A model generated the notes under the pieces. It was not told the DNA's origin. It searched no databases and saw only the letters and a list, made by a program, of their open reading frames with translations. The position numbers were made by a program, and so were the translations under genes. Shown here in pieces: positions 1-12,200 of a stretch of DNA of 64,000 bases. This DNA comes from Candidatus Omnitrophica bacterium UBA6233. Lineage in GTDB: Bacteria; Omnitrophota; Gorgyraeia; Gygaellales; Profunditerraquicolaceae. The stretch covers positions 62,001 to 126,000 of the forward strand of contig DJWJ01000026.1 of assembly GCA_002440965.1 (NCBI GenBank), in the 5' to 3' direction. Position 1 is the first letter of the stretch. Each line of letters starts with the position of its first letter.

Positions 1-240
1 GCCGTAAATCAAATAATAGATATAGTTCAATATAGTGTCTTTTCCGGTGCCCTTCTCCCCCACAAACTGCAGATTTTGTTTCAACGCAATATGCTTAAGG
101 ATATCCTCGATGACGCGCAAATTGGTATCCGTCAAGTCAATCTGTAGATGCACAGGCACCTCATTAAGGCTCTCCGGCGCATTGTCTTTGCACTGAATAC
201 GCGTTGTTTTGTATACCAGGTATTTTTTACCGGTATTGTT
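1..240 (-). other. AAA ATPase module 2 (P-loop start, runs off the window)
   Basis: RVIEDILKHIALKQNLQFVG leads into GEKGTGKDT (60-34), a well-preserved Walker A with Asp in place of one Ser/Thr. The module continues past the left edge. Being the second AAA in tandem after module 1, it supports a midasin- or dynein-like array of fused AAA modules rather than a single MoxR. Confidence 0.75.
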
Positions 241-3200
241 ATCCCGTTCAATGCGCAAGCATTTGGGGCCAAGCGGAGTTTCCGCAGTTTTAGTCAACCC
301 TCGCGGCGAAAGGATGCCTTCGATATTCTTGATAATTGTATCTTCTTCTTCGCGGTAATTGTAAAACTGCGCTACGATATCGCCGATGCGGTTTATGTCT
401 TCGGGGAAATATCCGATATGCTTGATGATTTGCTCAAGGGCGTGTGTTCCCAAAGGAGCCCCTGCCAGCTCCCCGATATTAACTGCCTGACGCTTCCCTT
501 TCATTTTGCCGCGATAGGCATTACGTATCTCCCAAGCCGCCTCAACCAGCTGATGAATAAGTTTCTTTTCTTCCTCGGTAATCCCTCTGCCCAACCCGTC
601 GCGGATTTTCTTCAGCCTCCATAACAAAAGCTGCTTCTCCTCTTCTGCCGGAGGATAATCGAATTCAATCACGGTGTAGCGCCTGGTCTCCTCGGATGAA
701 TATTCCTCCACGGAATATTTAAGGCCGGGGGCATTGCAGCTTACTATTACGCAGGCATCCTCCTGCGCCTCTCTCTTGTCGCCGTTATGCAGATACAGGG
801 TTTTGCGCTGCAATATTCCGTTGAGCTTCTTGCGGACGCCTACCTTGGCCTTATTCCATTCGTTAAGCATCAGGAAATCCCCGAACTTAAACGCCTGGCT
901 TAATTCCGACTCCCGATACCCGGTCTTACGCTCGTTATTACTGTCGACCTCCACGCTTTTTTCCTCGGTAAGCTCTTCTTCTTCCATCTGCTCGTAACAG
1001 AAGGTATAACGCAGGGGCTGGTTCAACAAATAGCAGGCATAATACACATGAAGGTCTTTCGCCGTGCTGGTGTCACCGATCAGCATAACGCCGCCTTCGG
1101 ACTTGCCCTTACGCAGTTGGACGGCTTTCAATATCTGGACGGTCTTTTTGATTGTGGACGGCAGCTCCAATACCTCGATGTTTTTCGGCACGCGTGTTCC
1201 GCCTTTACCTCTTTTTATCCTGATATTTTCCGGCTCGTATACCAAGTATTCGCCGTCCGACTCCTGCACTACCTTAAATACCGAACCCGGGGTTGCTTCA
1301 TAGATTTTGGTTTGTTTAGCCCTGACATCGAAGATGCTTTCGGCAAATAAGAACATCCCCGTAAACGGCGATATGTCCGGCAACCAGCCGTTATGGGCTA
1401 AAATATATTTATTAAGGACAAATAAAAGGATAACGCATAAATAAGGAAGGATCTTTTTTATCTGCGCCTGCAATAAGCTCCAGACAGTCTTGCCGAGTTC
1501 ACTCAACTCCAGAGCTTTGCCGTAGGGCGCATAACTCTTTTCTATCTGGGTTACCTCATCTTTATCTGCCCCGGCGGATTTATCGTAGACTCCGAAGGGG
1601 AAGAAATAGATGTCTTTATTATTCCGATAAATATTCCCTACATCCTCCGAGGCCCCGTCGGTAAGGATAATCAATGAATTAATATCTCCTTTAACCGTCC
1701 TTTGACGTATCCTTTTGACAGCCCTGCTGATTGCCGGGATATTTTCTGTTTCGCCGCCGTCGCTGGTAAGGATAGTTTGCAATATTGCGTATTTTTTCTT
1801 TAAATTCAGCCTGCTTTCGTCAAAGTTCTTTAATATCCGGCTATTGGAACCGAAAATCACGATTTCATGTTCGATCTTAAAATCTTTCGCCAGATTCTCC
1901 AGCACCTCGATAAAAGCCACGGCACCCCGCGCCGCTGCCTGTATTTTATTTCCCTGCATAGAACCGCTGACATCGATAATCAAGGAGAACCTTACTACAG
2001 ACGGTTCCTCCTTATTCAGGCGCTGCTTGAAGATATTTTCGTCATACTCAATCTTGTGCAAGGCCCGGGCGTCCAGCCTGCCGGAACGCTGATTCCCATC
2101 CCATCCCGCGTCCTGGTAGATATCTTCAAGAAAACGCCGGAACCTGTCTTGCAATGTGGCGATAACAGAGATATTTTTATATTTGCCGTATTCACCCCTC
2201 TCTTCCTCATCCATACCGGTCATCTTTTCCCATTGTTTTTGCAGTTCCTGCGCAGAGGGATTTCTTCCGTAAGCGCTGGAGGAAACGCCGGCTATTTGCT
2301 GCTTCAATTGTTCAAGCGATTCCGGATTGGAAACGTCTTGATTCCCGTTTTGAGGTTGTTGATTACTGCCCGCGTCTTCGTCTCTCCGGTTGCCGTTTTG
2401 GCTATCAAGGCTCTTTATAATCTGCTCTGTCAATTCTTCTATCTGCCTGCTCTTATCATCAACCTGCTCCGTAGATTCCTGTATTTCGGCGGTCTTCCCT
2501 TTCATAGCATCGGCCTTTTTCTGCTCCGCGTGCCTAGCTAGAGCGTCAGAGAGTTCTTTCATCTTCTCGACGGTTTCATCGATTCTTGCCGCTTTATCGT
2601 TGATATCGTCTGCTTTTGCTTCAGGCTCTCCTCCTTGGCCTTGGAATCTCTTGTCCAGCTTATGCGTCTCTTCCCGCAGACGCTTTGCTTCTTCGGAAAG
2701 TTTGCGGATCGCCCCGTCCAAATCCTGTAATTTATCTTTGTCGATACCATTAGCTCCTATATCTTGCTTAAAGCCTTCATTTGCCTTTTTTACTTCCTTA
2801 TTCTTATGCTTTACCTGGCACAGTTCCCCCAGAACGCTGTTAGCGGCTTTATGGATATCATCCTGCTGCCGGCTAGCGTCTTCTTTCGGGCCAACATCTG
2901 TTGGCGCCCCTGGCTGCCCCGAAAGATTCCCCTTGGACCCTTTCGCCGCTTCAGACAAAGCTTTCTTTAACTCTTCTTCAACCTGCCTGTTTAATTCTTC
3001 TCTCTGCTCTTCGGAAAGCCGTTCAAGAGCCTTCTTGAGGTCCTCTTCCAGGCCGGGACGATCCTTTACCTGGGATATGTCCGTGCCCTGCCGGTTATTC
3101 TTAAACGCCTCTTTGCCCAACTGCGGCTGTTTACCGGTCATCATTTCTTCAAAGAGCTTCTGGTCTCTCTGATTCTTCCGCATCTTTTCAGCCAAATGTT

Positions 3201-6200
3201 TTACTTCCGGCCAGATCTTTTCTTTAACAATGGCATAGAATTCCTGGCGCTTAAGCTTATGCATAAACGGAAGGTGGTCTCCTGAACTTTGAATTAATTC
3301 CCGGATGGCCTCATTCTCAATCCGGGGATCTTTTTCGCCTATAGTAAAGAAGTAAATCAACCCGAAAAGATACTGCAAGAATTCTTCTCTTTTACCCATC
3401 AACGCTTTTTCTCTCGCTATACTATGTATCTTCTGTTTCTTCTCGTATAACTCTCTTATCCACTGCGCTGTTTCCGGGTAATCGGATATGCCCAGGCTTA
3501 TCGCCCGCAATGTATCGAATATTGTAAAGAGCGTAACAAAAGCCGGGTCATCTTTTAATGCCGATTCGATTATATCCGGGCGAGCAAACCTCCAGGCAAA
3601 GGCCTCGCGCATAATTAACCCCTTGCCTGCAACCTTCCCGTAATCAATGATTTCGTGCGGGATATAATACAATCTGTGGCGCAATGGATCATAACTGATG
3701 CTATCCATGCCTAATTCATCGGGTTTTCCGGTATCGCGCGCCTCAAGCTTAAGAACAGGGTCTTCCAAGTTCATCCGCGCCAACGCAAGAAGCTCATCCA
3801 TAACCTCGTTCAGGAATTTCCAGTCGCGCTTGGTCAATCTGCGCCAGAGCTGCGGATACCATTCCGGCGGAAGATTCTTCTTTCCGTAATCAACAATCTT
3901 CTTGAGATAATCCCTCTCTTTCAGATAATATCCCGCCAGAATAGCTCCGGCAAATCTCTCATCGAACTTAATCGCCCTCTGGCCTTTTGAAAAAGTTTCA
4001 CGGCTGTTAACTAAATCAAGCAGGTCCTGCGGGACGGGAACCGGCTTACGTCCTTTGCTCAATTGAGAACCAATCGTTATCCATTTATCATACTGCTGCC
4101 GCAATTCTTCCAATAAAACATCATTGGCTTCCCGATACATAATTGCTGTACTTACTGCTTGAGTAATAATCTCGTTTTCCGCGCTAAATGGCAGGCGGTC
4201 TTCTAAAGCCAGGTAATGAACAAGTTCATGCAGAAAAGCGGCTTTGAAGAAAACAGGATTATTTTTCTCCTGTAAAACGGTTATATTGACATTCTTATCC
4301 ATAAACGGATTTACCTGAACAAAACCACCCAAACCAAATTCCCGCGCCCGCATAAACATCTCAAGCTGTTCCAGTAACTGGTTAAGAACCGGAGGCGAGA
4401 ATCGGTAGTCATAAATGCTTGCCGGAAGGGTATTCAATAGGGTGGCAGGATAAGTAATTAAAGCTACTTTGCGCTGCAGGTCCTGGTCGTCGATATCCAG
4501 CAGGCCAAAGAACATCGTCGTCAGCTCACGGACGCTCTTTGCCTCTTCCTGCGTAAAATTCTCTTCCCTTACCCGCAATATCTCATCGCTATCGAAAATG
4601 CTCAGCGAAGAGTCTTTGGTTTTCAAGGCGGTTACGGCGGCAACGATTTTTTCGTCGGCATAGGCGGCCCGGATTTCTTCGCTAACGCGCTGCGCCCCGG
4701 CTAAAGACCTGCGGTAAAGCTCGTCATTACCCTGCGCCAATGCTTTAATAATATCATTTCTTGCGCCGTAATAATCAATGACTGCCTGCGGCAAGGTATC
4801 CTGTTTAAACGCCCCCGCCACAAGATTGTCGGCCGAACGCTCCAATTCATCATTCACTATCCGGTATTCAAGCTCTTTAGCCTTATCCTGCGTTTCGCCG
4901 CTTAACTTGGTAAGCTCGTAGAAAAGAAGTGTGTAAAATTTGACGGGATTTTCTTCATTACTAAGAACGGTAAAAAATTCGCTGTCAATATATACCCAGT
5001 TTTTGTTATCGTATCTGCCCCAATGCGCCAGCGCGTATGCGTCGGGGGCGCGGATAAACAAGCCGGGTAAAGCCTGTCTTTCTTCGATGACAACGACGTT
5101 TGTTTTCTTAAATAGCTCGGCTAACTGCTCTAAATGATGCTCCCGGCCGAACGCATCGATACCTGCAAAGAGCTGCTGATATTTTCTCCGCTGATCCTTA
5201 ATCCGGCCCTTTTCCTCCTGCCCCCATACTAGATACACTTTCCCCTCATCGATCTTCTTCCTTATATTCGCGTCAATTTCTTCATCAGTAATATTCCCGC
5301 GCCCGTAAGCAGGCGAGGTAGCGCTAGCCTGATTATTCTCACGTAGGAATTTTACAAATTCCGGCGCTCGACGCTCGATTTCGCGGACCAGTTCAATCAC
5401 CATCTCCTCCGGATTTTCGTCTTTATAATTAACCGCCAGGACAAAATCCCGAAGTTTCATAATACGGAAGCTGCCATCCATACCGACCACGGCTGATTCA
5501 TACCAATTATCCCCCACTACTTTACCCAACCATATCGCATACAAAGGATAATTTTTCTGCAGAATGTCGAGAAGGCGGCTATCCGGTTTAATTTTTTTAG
5601 TCACACGCACTATGCCGGCAGGAACGATTTTATACACTAAATCGTTACCTTTGATAGACGCGGCAAAAATTCTATCGGATGTTTCCGCAATCTTCCGGGC
5701 CAACCGCGTATCGACGCAGCGCCGTATAAATGTCTGCAAAGGGCACAGGGCCGAAACACCTAAAGTTTCGATGTAAGACCAATTTTCTTTAGCAATATAA
5801 CAATGAACCTCATCTTCAAAATTTATATCTTTTCCCGTACGCTTGTTATGAACCAATGTGCCCAGCAGTAATTTAGAAGCGGCTTTACGTAAATTTCGAT
5901 TCTTATCGTATAAGGCGTTTTTAAGAACGGATAAACCTGCTTCGCTGCTAATTGAACTTGAAGCATTCAAAAGATCCAGGTTTGCGATTGCGACTTTGCG
6001 GCCTTCTTCTTGCGGGCCGCTTAAATACCTTATACAAATTTCAATTGTTTGCTTTCTCCTGGCCCCTAATTTATCCAAAGAATTGAGCGCACAGCTAAGA
6101 TAAGGCGCATCTTTTAAAAACTTGAATAAAAGCTCCCAGTCGCCATCTTCTAAAGCTCCGATTATCCTATTGCACGCAGAATATTCCTTTCGGTTCTTTA

Positions 6201-9200
6201 GGATTTTCAATAAACGCGCTAATACCCTTGGATTCATAGAAGAAAAATGACTATAATCCTGGATTTTTTCTTTTCCTATAAATTCCTTCGAGGCGCGAAA
6301 AGCCAAAAGTATCGGCAACAGAAAATACCAAGCTAAGAAGCTAATCAACAATAAGCTGGCTACTATAGAAAATACTATTAACAAAAGAGGAAGCTGGAGT
6401 TTAATAAAGTTACCTGCCGACATTAAGAAAAACCAAGATATCTTGCCAATGAAACCAAGAAGAAAGAACAAACCAATAACGTAAAAGAGAAACGCAAAGA
6501 ATGTTTCCCAGAGTGGGGAACGACCATCGTTGGCGAAACCTATTATAAAAGAAGCTATAGATATGCTTAAAACCACCTTGATTCCAAAAATTACAGCTGT
6601 AGCCACAGCGATTGAGCCTTCTCCAGCCAGAGCCAAGGCGGGAATGGCAAAAAGGAAAATACTGGCAAACAAGGCGCTAAGAATAACTACACCCAAAGCG
6701 CTGCCTCTCTTCATATTTAGACTACTATTTATTAACGATCCCATCCCGACAGCAGGAACATTTTTTGCAGGGATACTATTCTTTCCGTTTATTTCGAGTG
6801 CTTGCCTATTATTAAAAAGCGTCTTTTCACTTAGTTTCTGTATCAATTTTTCCACTAAATTATCACGCCAAATGTCTATCGAATGTCCGAAGGTTAGATG
6901 AAAATCTTCTTTAGGATAAAAATAGCCGATAATGGTTGTACCGAATTTCTTTTTGTTGGAGGTAGAATATCTAATTACAGGCATTCGCATATCGCCGAAT
7001 ATATCAGTATTACCAGGAACGATAACTGCCGTTTCTCCCGGATGTTCGATTATAGAAAGGCTTGCGAAATCACAAACAGCCGCTGATAAGCCTTGACCGT
7101 ATTTTCCACCAATGCCAAACGTCTTATTCCACTGTATTGCTTCAGAGATAGACACAACCCTGTTTTTCATATCTCTAAACCCATCCCCATTATCTGCCAC
7201 TAATACTCTAGATTGCCCAATAACAACTATAGCCAAACCTTCAGGGACATGTTGCATGACATTCTCTAAAGCAATTCCTAAAAACTCCGCTTTACCGCTA
7301 TGTTCTTCTAACTCAAACATTCTTGCGGCGTTATGACAAAGAGAGCGCCAATTCTCCCTTTTCTTCTGCATCTTATAATCAATGTATTTTCTTTCCGTAA
7401 CGATGGCTGAAGGAGAGGCAAAGATCGCGGCATTTGTTACTATGCCTCCAAATTCTTCAAAATTCTTTATAGAATCAATAGCCGATTTACGTAAATCATC
7501 TATGCCTCTTGATTCTTTTGTAGACTTACGATCCAGAACCATCGTTATTGAAACAGTAGCAGAATATGGACGATACTCCTTCTTCAGTTTTATCCCGAAT
7601 TGTTTGGCTGCGTGGAGAAACTTAGTCAATTCTGCGGGGTTATTCCGGAAATAGGCGTAATCTAAGGCAAGGGCTTTTGGTTCTTTAAGGCCCTTGATAA
7701 GATGAGATCCTACATCATGGAAGATGATAACGTTGATAAGGGCCTGGAAGGACTGTAATTCGGGGTTATCTGTGTCAAAAGGAGGCGCCCTTGCTGCCAG
7801 GCCTGAGTCGAATTCTACCTTGTTGTTGATCTTTTCCGCAAGGGAGAGGTTGAATCTATTGCTTAACACAATAACTTCTTCTGGCTTTAGGGTAATCCCA
7901 AGAACCCTGAAGCTCTCCTTAATGTAATTCAAGAGATTATTGATCTGGCTTTCTGTTATAGCCTTACGCTCTTTTTGACTAAGAGGAAGAGATGCGGGGA
8001 AATTATCCAGGCTTGAAAGCAGAAAGCTAGCTACGACAAGAACAATAACAGGAAGAAATGTATATTTAAAAACTACTTCCAACTTGTCAGGATTAAGGTT
8101 TAGTATCATTATCATGGGAATAACAAGAATACCAATAATGGGCCCTAAAAATAATAAAACAGCAAAACCGGTATTTTCTCTGGAGAAAACTCCATCCCAT
8201 TGTTTTAATATAGAAAAATATATGTAAGAACCCGCAAAATATAGTATCAACACCATAAGACAAATAGCTATCTCATGCATTTGTATAAATCGCAATGCCG
8301 CAACAATACTAGGAGCAAAGAATAGGCTAGTGGTTAAAATCAGGGAAACCACTAGGCAGGCATCAATAACACTATTCGTCACCTCATCGCTTTGCTCTAT
8401 CGTCCTACGCGCTGCCTCTAAGAACCCGGCATCGCGGCTCCTTTTTAACAATACAACCGTAGCCTTAAAAATGGCTAATATAGAAAACGCGGACATAATA
8501 CCTATACTGATAAAAAATGCATTCGTCAGAGTAATGGAGAAATTGGCTGCTCCTGAAGTAATCATTTGTCCTGCGGCCAAGGCGGGAATGGCAAAAAGGT
8601 AAATACTGGCAAACAAGACGCTAAGAATAACTACACCCAAAGCGCTGCCTCTCTGCGAGGAGAAATCAATTTTCTTATTGTTGTATCTGGAAAATAGAAG
8701 GTTATAGAGAATTTCAGCCTGTTTATTTCTGGAGAGCTTGAAGAAGTAGGTATTAAGATAAACGGTCCAGCCTTCTCCTTCAATCCAGTTGTAGCGGCCG
8801 ACCTTATTAGCGGTAAATGCGGGGATAGAGGTAATTATTATCTTTCCCGGAATAGGCGGAGAACGCAGGCCAAACTGTTTGAACCTATCCGATAGCTGCT
8901 TTAAGGTTGTGAAGAAAAGACTGTTCTTTGCTTCATAGCTTTCTGTGGAGAGCTCAAAACCGGTCAGGCTTAAGGTAACGTGGCGCCATTTCAGTTTATC
9001 TTCCCGGCTAAGCTGCTGCTGGAATTCTTTAGGCACATCCGGCAGGCAAGAATCCAAAGCATTATCCTGCCCTGTGTAATCCTCCCTGGTAGATGGCACA
9101 TCTAGAACATCCCGAAGGACATTTAATGTTCTTTTGGAGGGGATAGCGGCAAAAGAAAAAAGCAGGGACGGCAACCAATAGGTAGGATCCATCGGAAACG

Positions 9201-12200
9201 AACTCTTAGCTATACATACTTTATTCTCATTGTTTTTATTTACCCGCCGCGAAATAGCAATTAGCTCTTTTAAGAGCATCGACTCTTCCCGGACATACCC
9301 TCTAAGTTTTTCCAGCAGTTCTTTTGCCGGAATCGCAATTATTATTTCTCGAGCAGTAAGTTTCGTAGCTGTCTCTTCGCTGCGGAGGCCTCCTAAATGC
9401 CGGAATTCTTCCCTGAGGCCATAGATAAGAAGCGACCTTTGAGTCTCATCGTCAAGTGCTTTATCAAATAAAGCGGAGCTTATGGCTATGACTTCGAAAT
9501 TTTTGAAGCTATGAGTTTCAATGAAATATGTGGTAAGGTCAAAGAGAGCGATGTAGACGGGTTTGCCAGAAAAAACAAAGTTATCTACATACTCATCCTC
9601 TACATCCAATGCCTTCTTTAGCAAACTGCCCATAAGACCGCTGCTAAATACCGGGTCTAGAATAAATTGCCTGGAGACATTTGTGGCGGTATCGGCGATA
9701 TTTAATCTGATCCAATTGCCTGCTTGTTGTGCTGCTTGCGGAATCTCATAAGCAGCCTTACTGTCTTGGGTGGAAGGTTGGCCTTGAGGCGCTTTATAAG
9801 GAGAGCTGGCGGACAACTCAAGCTGAAGGGCGTTGGCTGACGCAAGATTTTGCCGGGAGGCAAAAAACTTAAGAGTATTCGACCGGAAATATACCTCTAT
9901 CTCCTTAATTAGGCCTGCTCTTATCTGTTCGGCATAAGGCGCGGGTATCGTATCCGAATATATTCTGACCGGATTTCCCTCTTTATCATCGAAACTTATT
10001 TTCCAGGGAGACACTCCTTCTTCTCCGAAGGTGCCCTTCCCGGACGAATTATGGTAGATGACATTGGTTTTGCTTAAAAATTTGAAACTGTACCGGCCGT
10101 GTTTATCGAATAACCAACCGGCTAACGACGGAGCAAACTTTAGGTTCAATTCATTCCGCTCATTCAGGAAGAATGGCCTTTTGCCCAGATTCATTATCAA
10201 CCATATCTGTAAAAATTCTACGGTTGAGCCGGAAAGGCGAGCCACAAAACCGTTCCCCTGCAAGCTCTCGTCGGGATAGGCGCTGCTTGCCAGAAACGAG
10301 GAATTTTCCAAAATGCTGCGGCCGTATCTTTCAGGGCTCTGGAATGGAATGAGCGCGGATTTAAAATCCTCATAGAACTGCTCCGCAAGCCCGCTTTTTA
10401 AAGTTTCCAAAAGATACTTGTATTCCATATGCAGCCAGATAGATTCGTTTTCTAACCATCCCGAGGGGAATGTCCGGCATCTGCCGATTTCTTCAGGCAT
10501 CCCTTCAAGGGAATCGCACACTTTATACATCTTAAGCTTTCTATCATAAAGCCCGCTATTTCTTACTGCTCCATATAAAGCCTGCGCTTTATCCGCGCTT
10601 TCGGTTGTCCTCAAAGCATGCACAAAAGACTCCAGGAATAAAGGAAGCGCCTTCTGGGAGAATTCCAAAGGCTTTATGCGCTGGCCATCAAGGATTTCGT
10701 ATTTAGTAACTTCATTGATAAAGTAAGCCGGGTAGGTATTTTGCTGTTTGTCAAAAGCCTTATCGATACCAAAGCCTACTTTCTTTAAAAAATTATCCAG
10801 GATTAAGATTAATTCGTTTACAGATAGTTCTTTTTCTGCGCCGCTAAAACCAAATTTTGTTTTCAGGCGGTAGTCCTCTTTATACGAATACGCCTTATCC
10901 CAATAGGCATAATCTTTTTCAGCCGCCGCGCTCTCAAAATATTCCCTGGTTAAATCGTTAAGCTTGGCTAAAAAGTTATAGACCTCTTCTGTTACAGGCA
11001 AAGTTTCTATAGCTGCTTGTTCAAGGGAATCTTTGATAAAAATGAGCAGCCTCTTTAGCTCGAAGGTTTCACAGAGAGAAGAACCGAAAAGCGCAGGCAG
11101 CCCGTTTAAAGCATCATACCAATTAGGCTTACCAGCCTCCATCTCGATTCCTATTCCAAAAGGATCGAGGCTAGCCATTTTATTGACCGCAAGGCAGAGT
11201 AATTTATTTATAAGAGTAGTCCGGTAAATTTGGCCTTTGCCATAATCCGTTCTTACGAGATTAGGCGATACCGCTCTCCCCTGAATCATTGCTTTTTTGT
11301 CGCTATCCGCGCAAATTGAATTGAGCTGCCTTGGCTGGTTGTTCAACAGGGTATATTTCTCCGCTCTGGGTTGAATTACCTCAATATTGTCGAAATAAGT
11401 AAATTCCTTCTTCTCGAAGATTATGTTTTTGCACTGTTCCGGATATACCCCTAAGAAACTCTCCAGAAGGTCAAGATTATAAGTCCAGTGGTCGGTCCAA
11501 AAACCTTCGCCATGTTCGGCTTCCTGGATTTTCGCCGCACAAGAAAGAATAAATGAGATAAATTTATCATAGGAGGATTTAAGTTTAATCCCGTTATTCT
11601 CGATGAACATAGCCAATTCCCCGGGGGAGAAAGGCTTGGCGAAAAATTTCTGCAGTGGAGAGATATCGGTTGCTTCCGTATAATCCATCAACACCGTCTC
11701 TATATCTACTCCCTCTTGTATCTTAAAGCTGGCTCCCTTTACTACCAGAGGATTAAAACCGTCTGCCTGCAGGAGATTGAAGAAACAAACCAGGTTTTCC
11801 TCTTTTACCTCGGGATTAAACCAGACATCGAGCCTGCGGTTCTGGTTTACGTCGCGGTAGTTGCCGTTACCTTGCGAGAAATAAGACGCCTGCGTCACGA
11901 AAGAATTATAATCTCTCTCCAAATCGCCGTGTTTGCGCGAATAAAGATAGAAAACCTGCTTTGCCTTGCCGGAATCCGGGCGGAACACAACCGGATAGCC
12001 GCCGCGCATGATGTTATCCAAGTAGGTCTGCCCTGCGTAAAGATCAAATTCCCTGGAACTGCTTTTTGTAGCAACATCGTCCTTGAGCTGCGCGATAACC
12101 TTTGCGTTCTCCCTCTTTTTCTGTTCAATATAACCGGGGGCGATAATCCTGGAGATAGAAGAATTAAGCATTTTAAGGTCGCGCATATTGCCGATTACTG

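Noticed and set aside
6600..6730. A separate secreted protein starting at the Met just before the KRGSALG leader
   Set aside because: It looks like a signal peptide start, but there is no upstream stop in frame; kept as an internal signal-like segment instead.
2016..12128. Short minus-strand frames at 2016-2210, 2559-2750, 4902-5093 and 11895-12128
   Set aside because: All are in another frame over clearly coding domain sequence, with compositions typical of frame-shifted readings and no good ribosome binding site noted.
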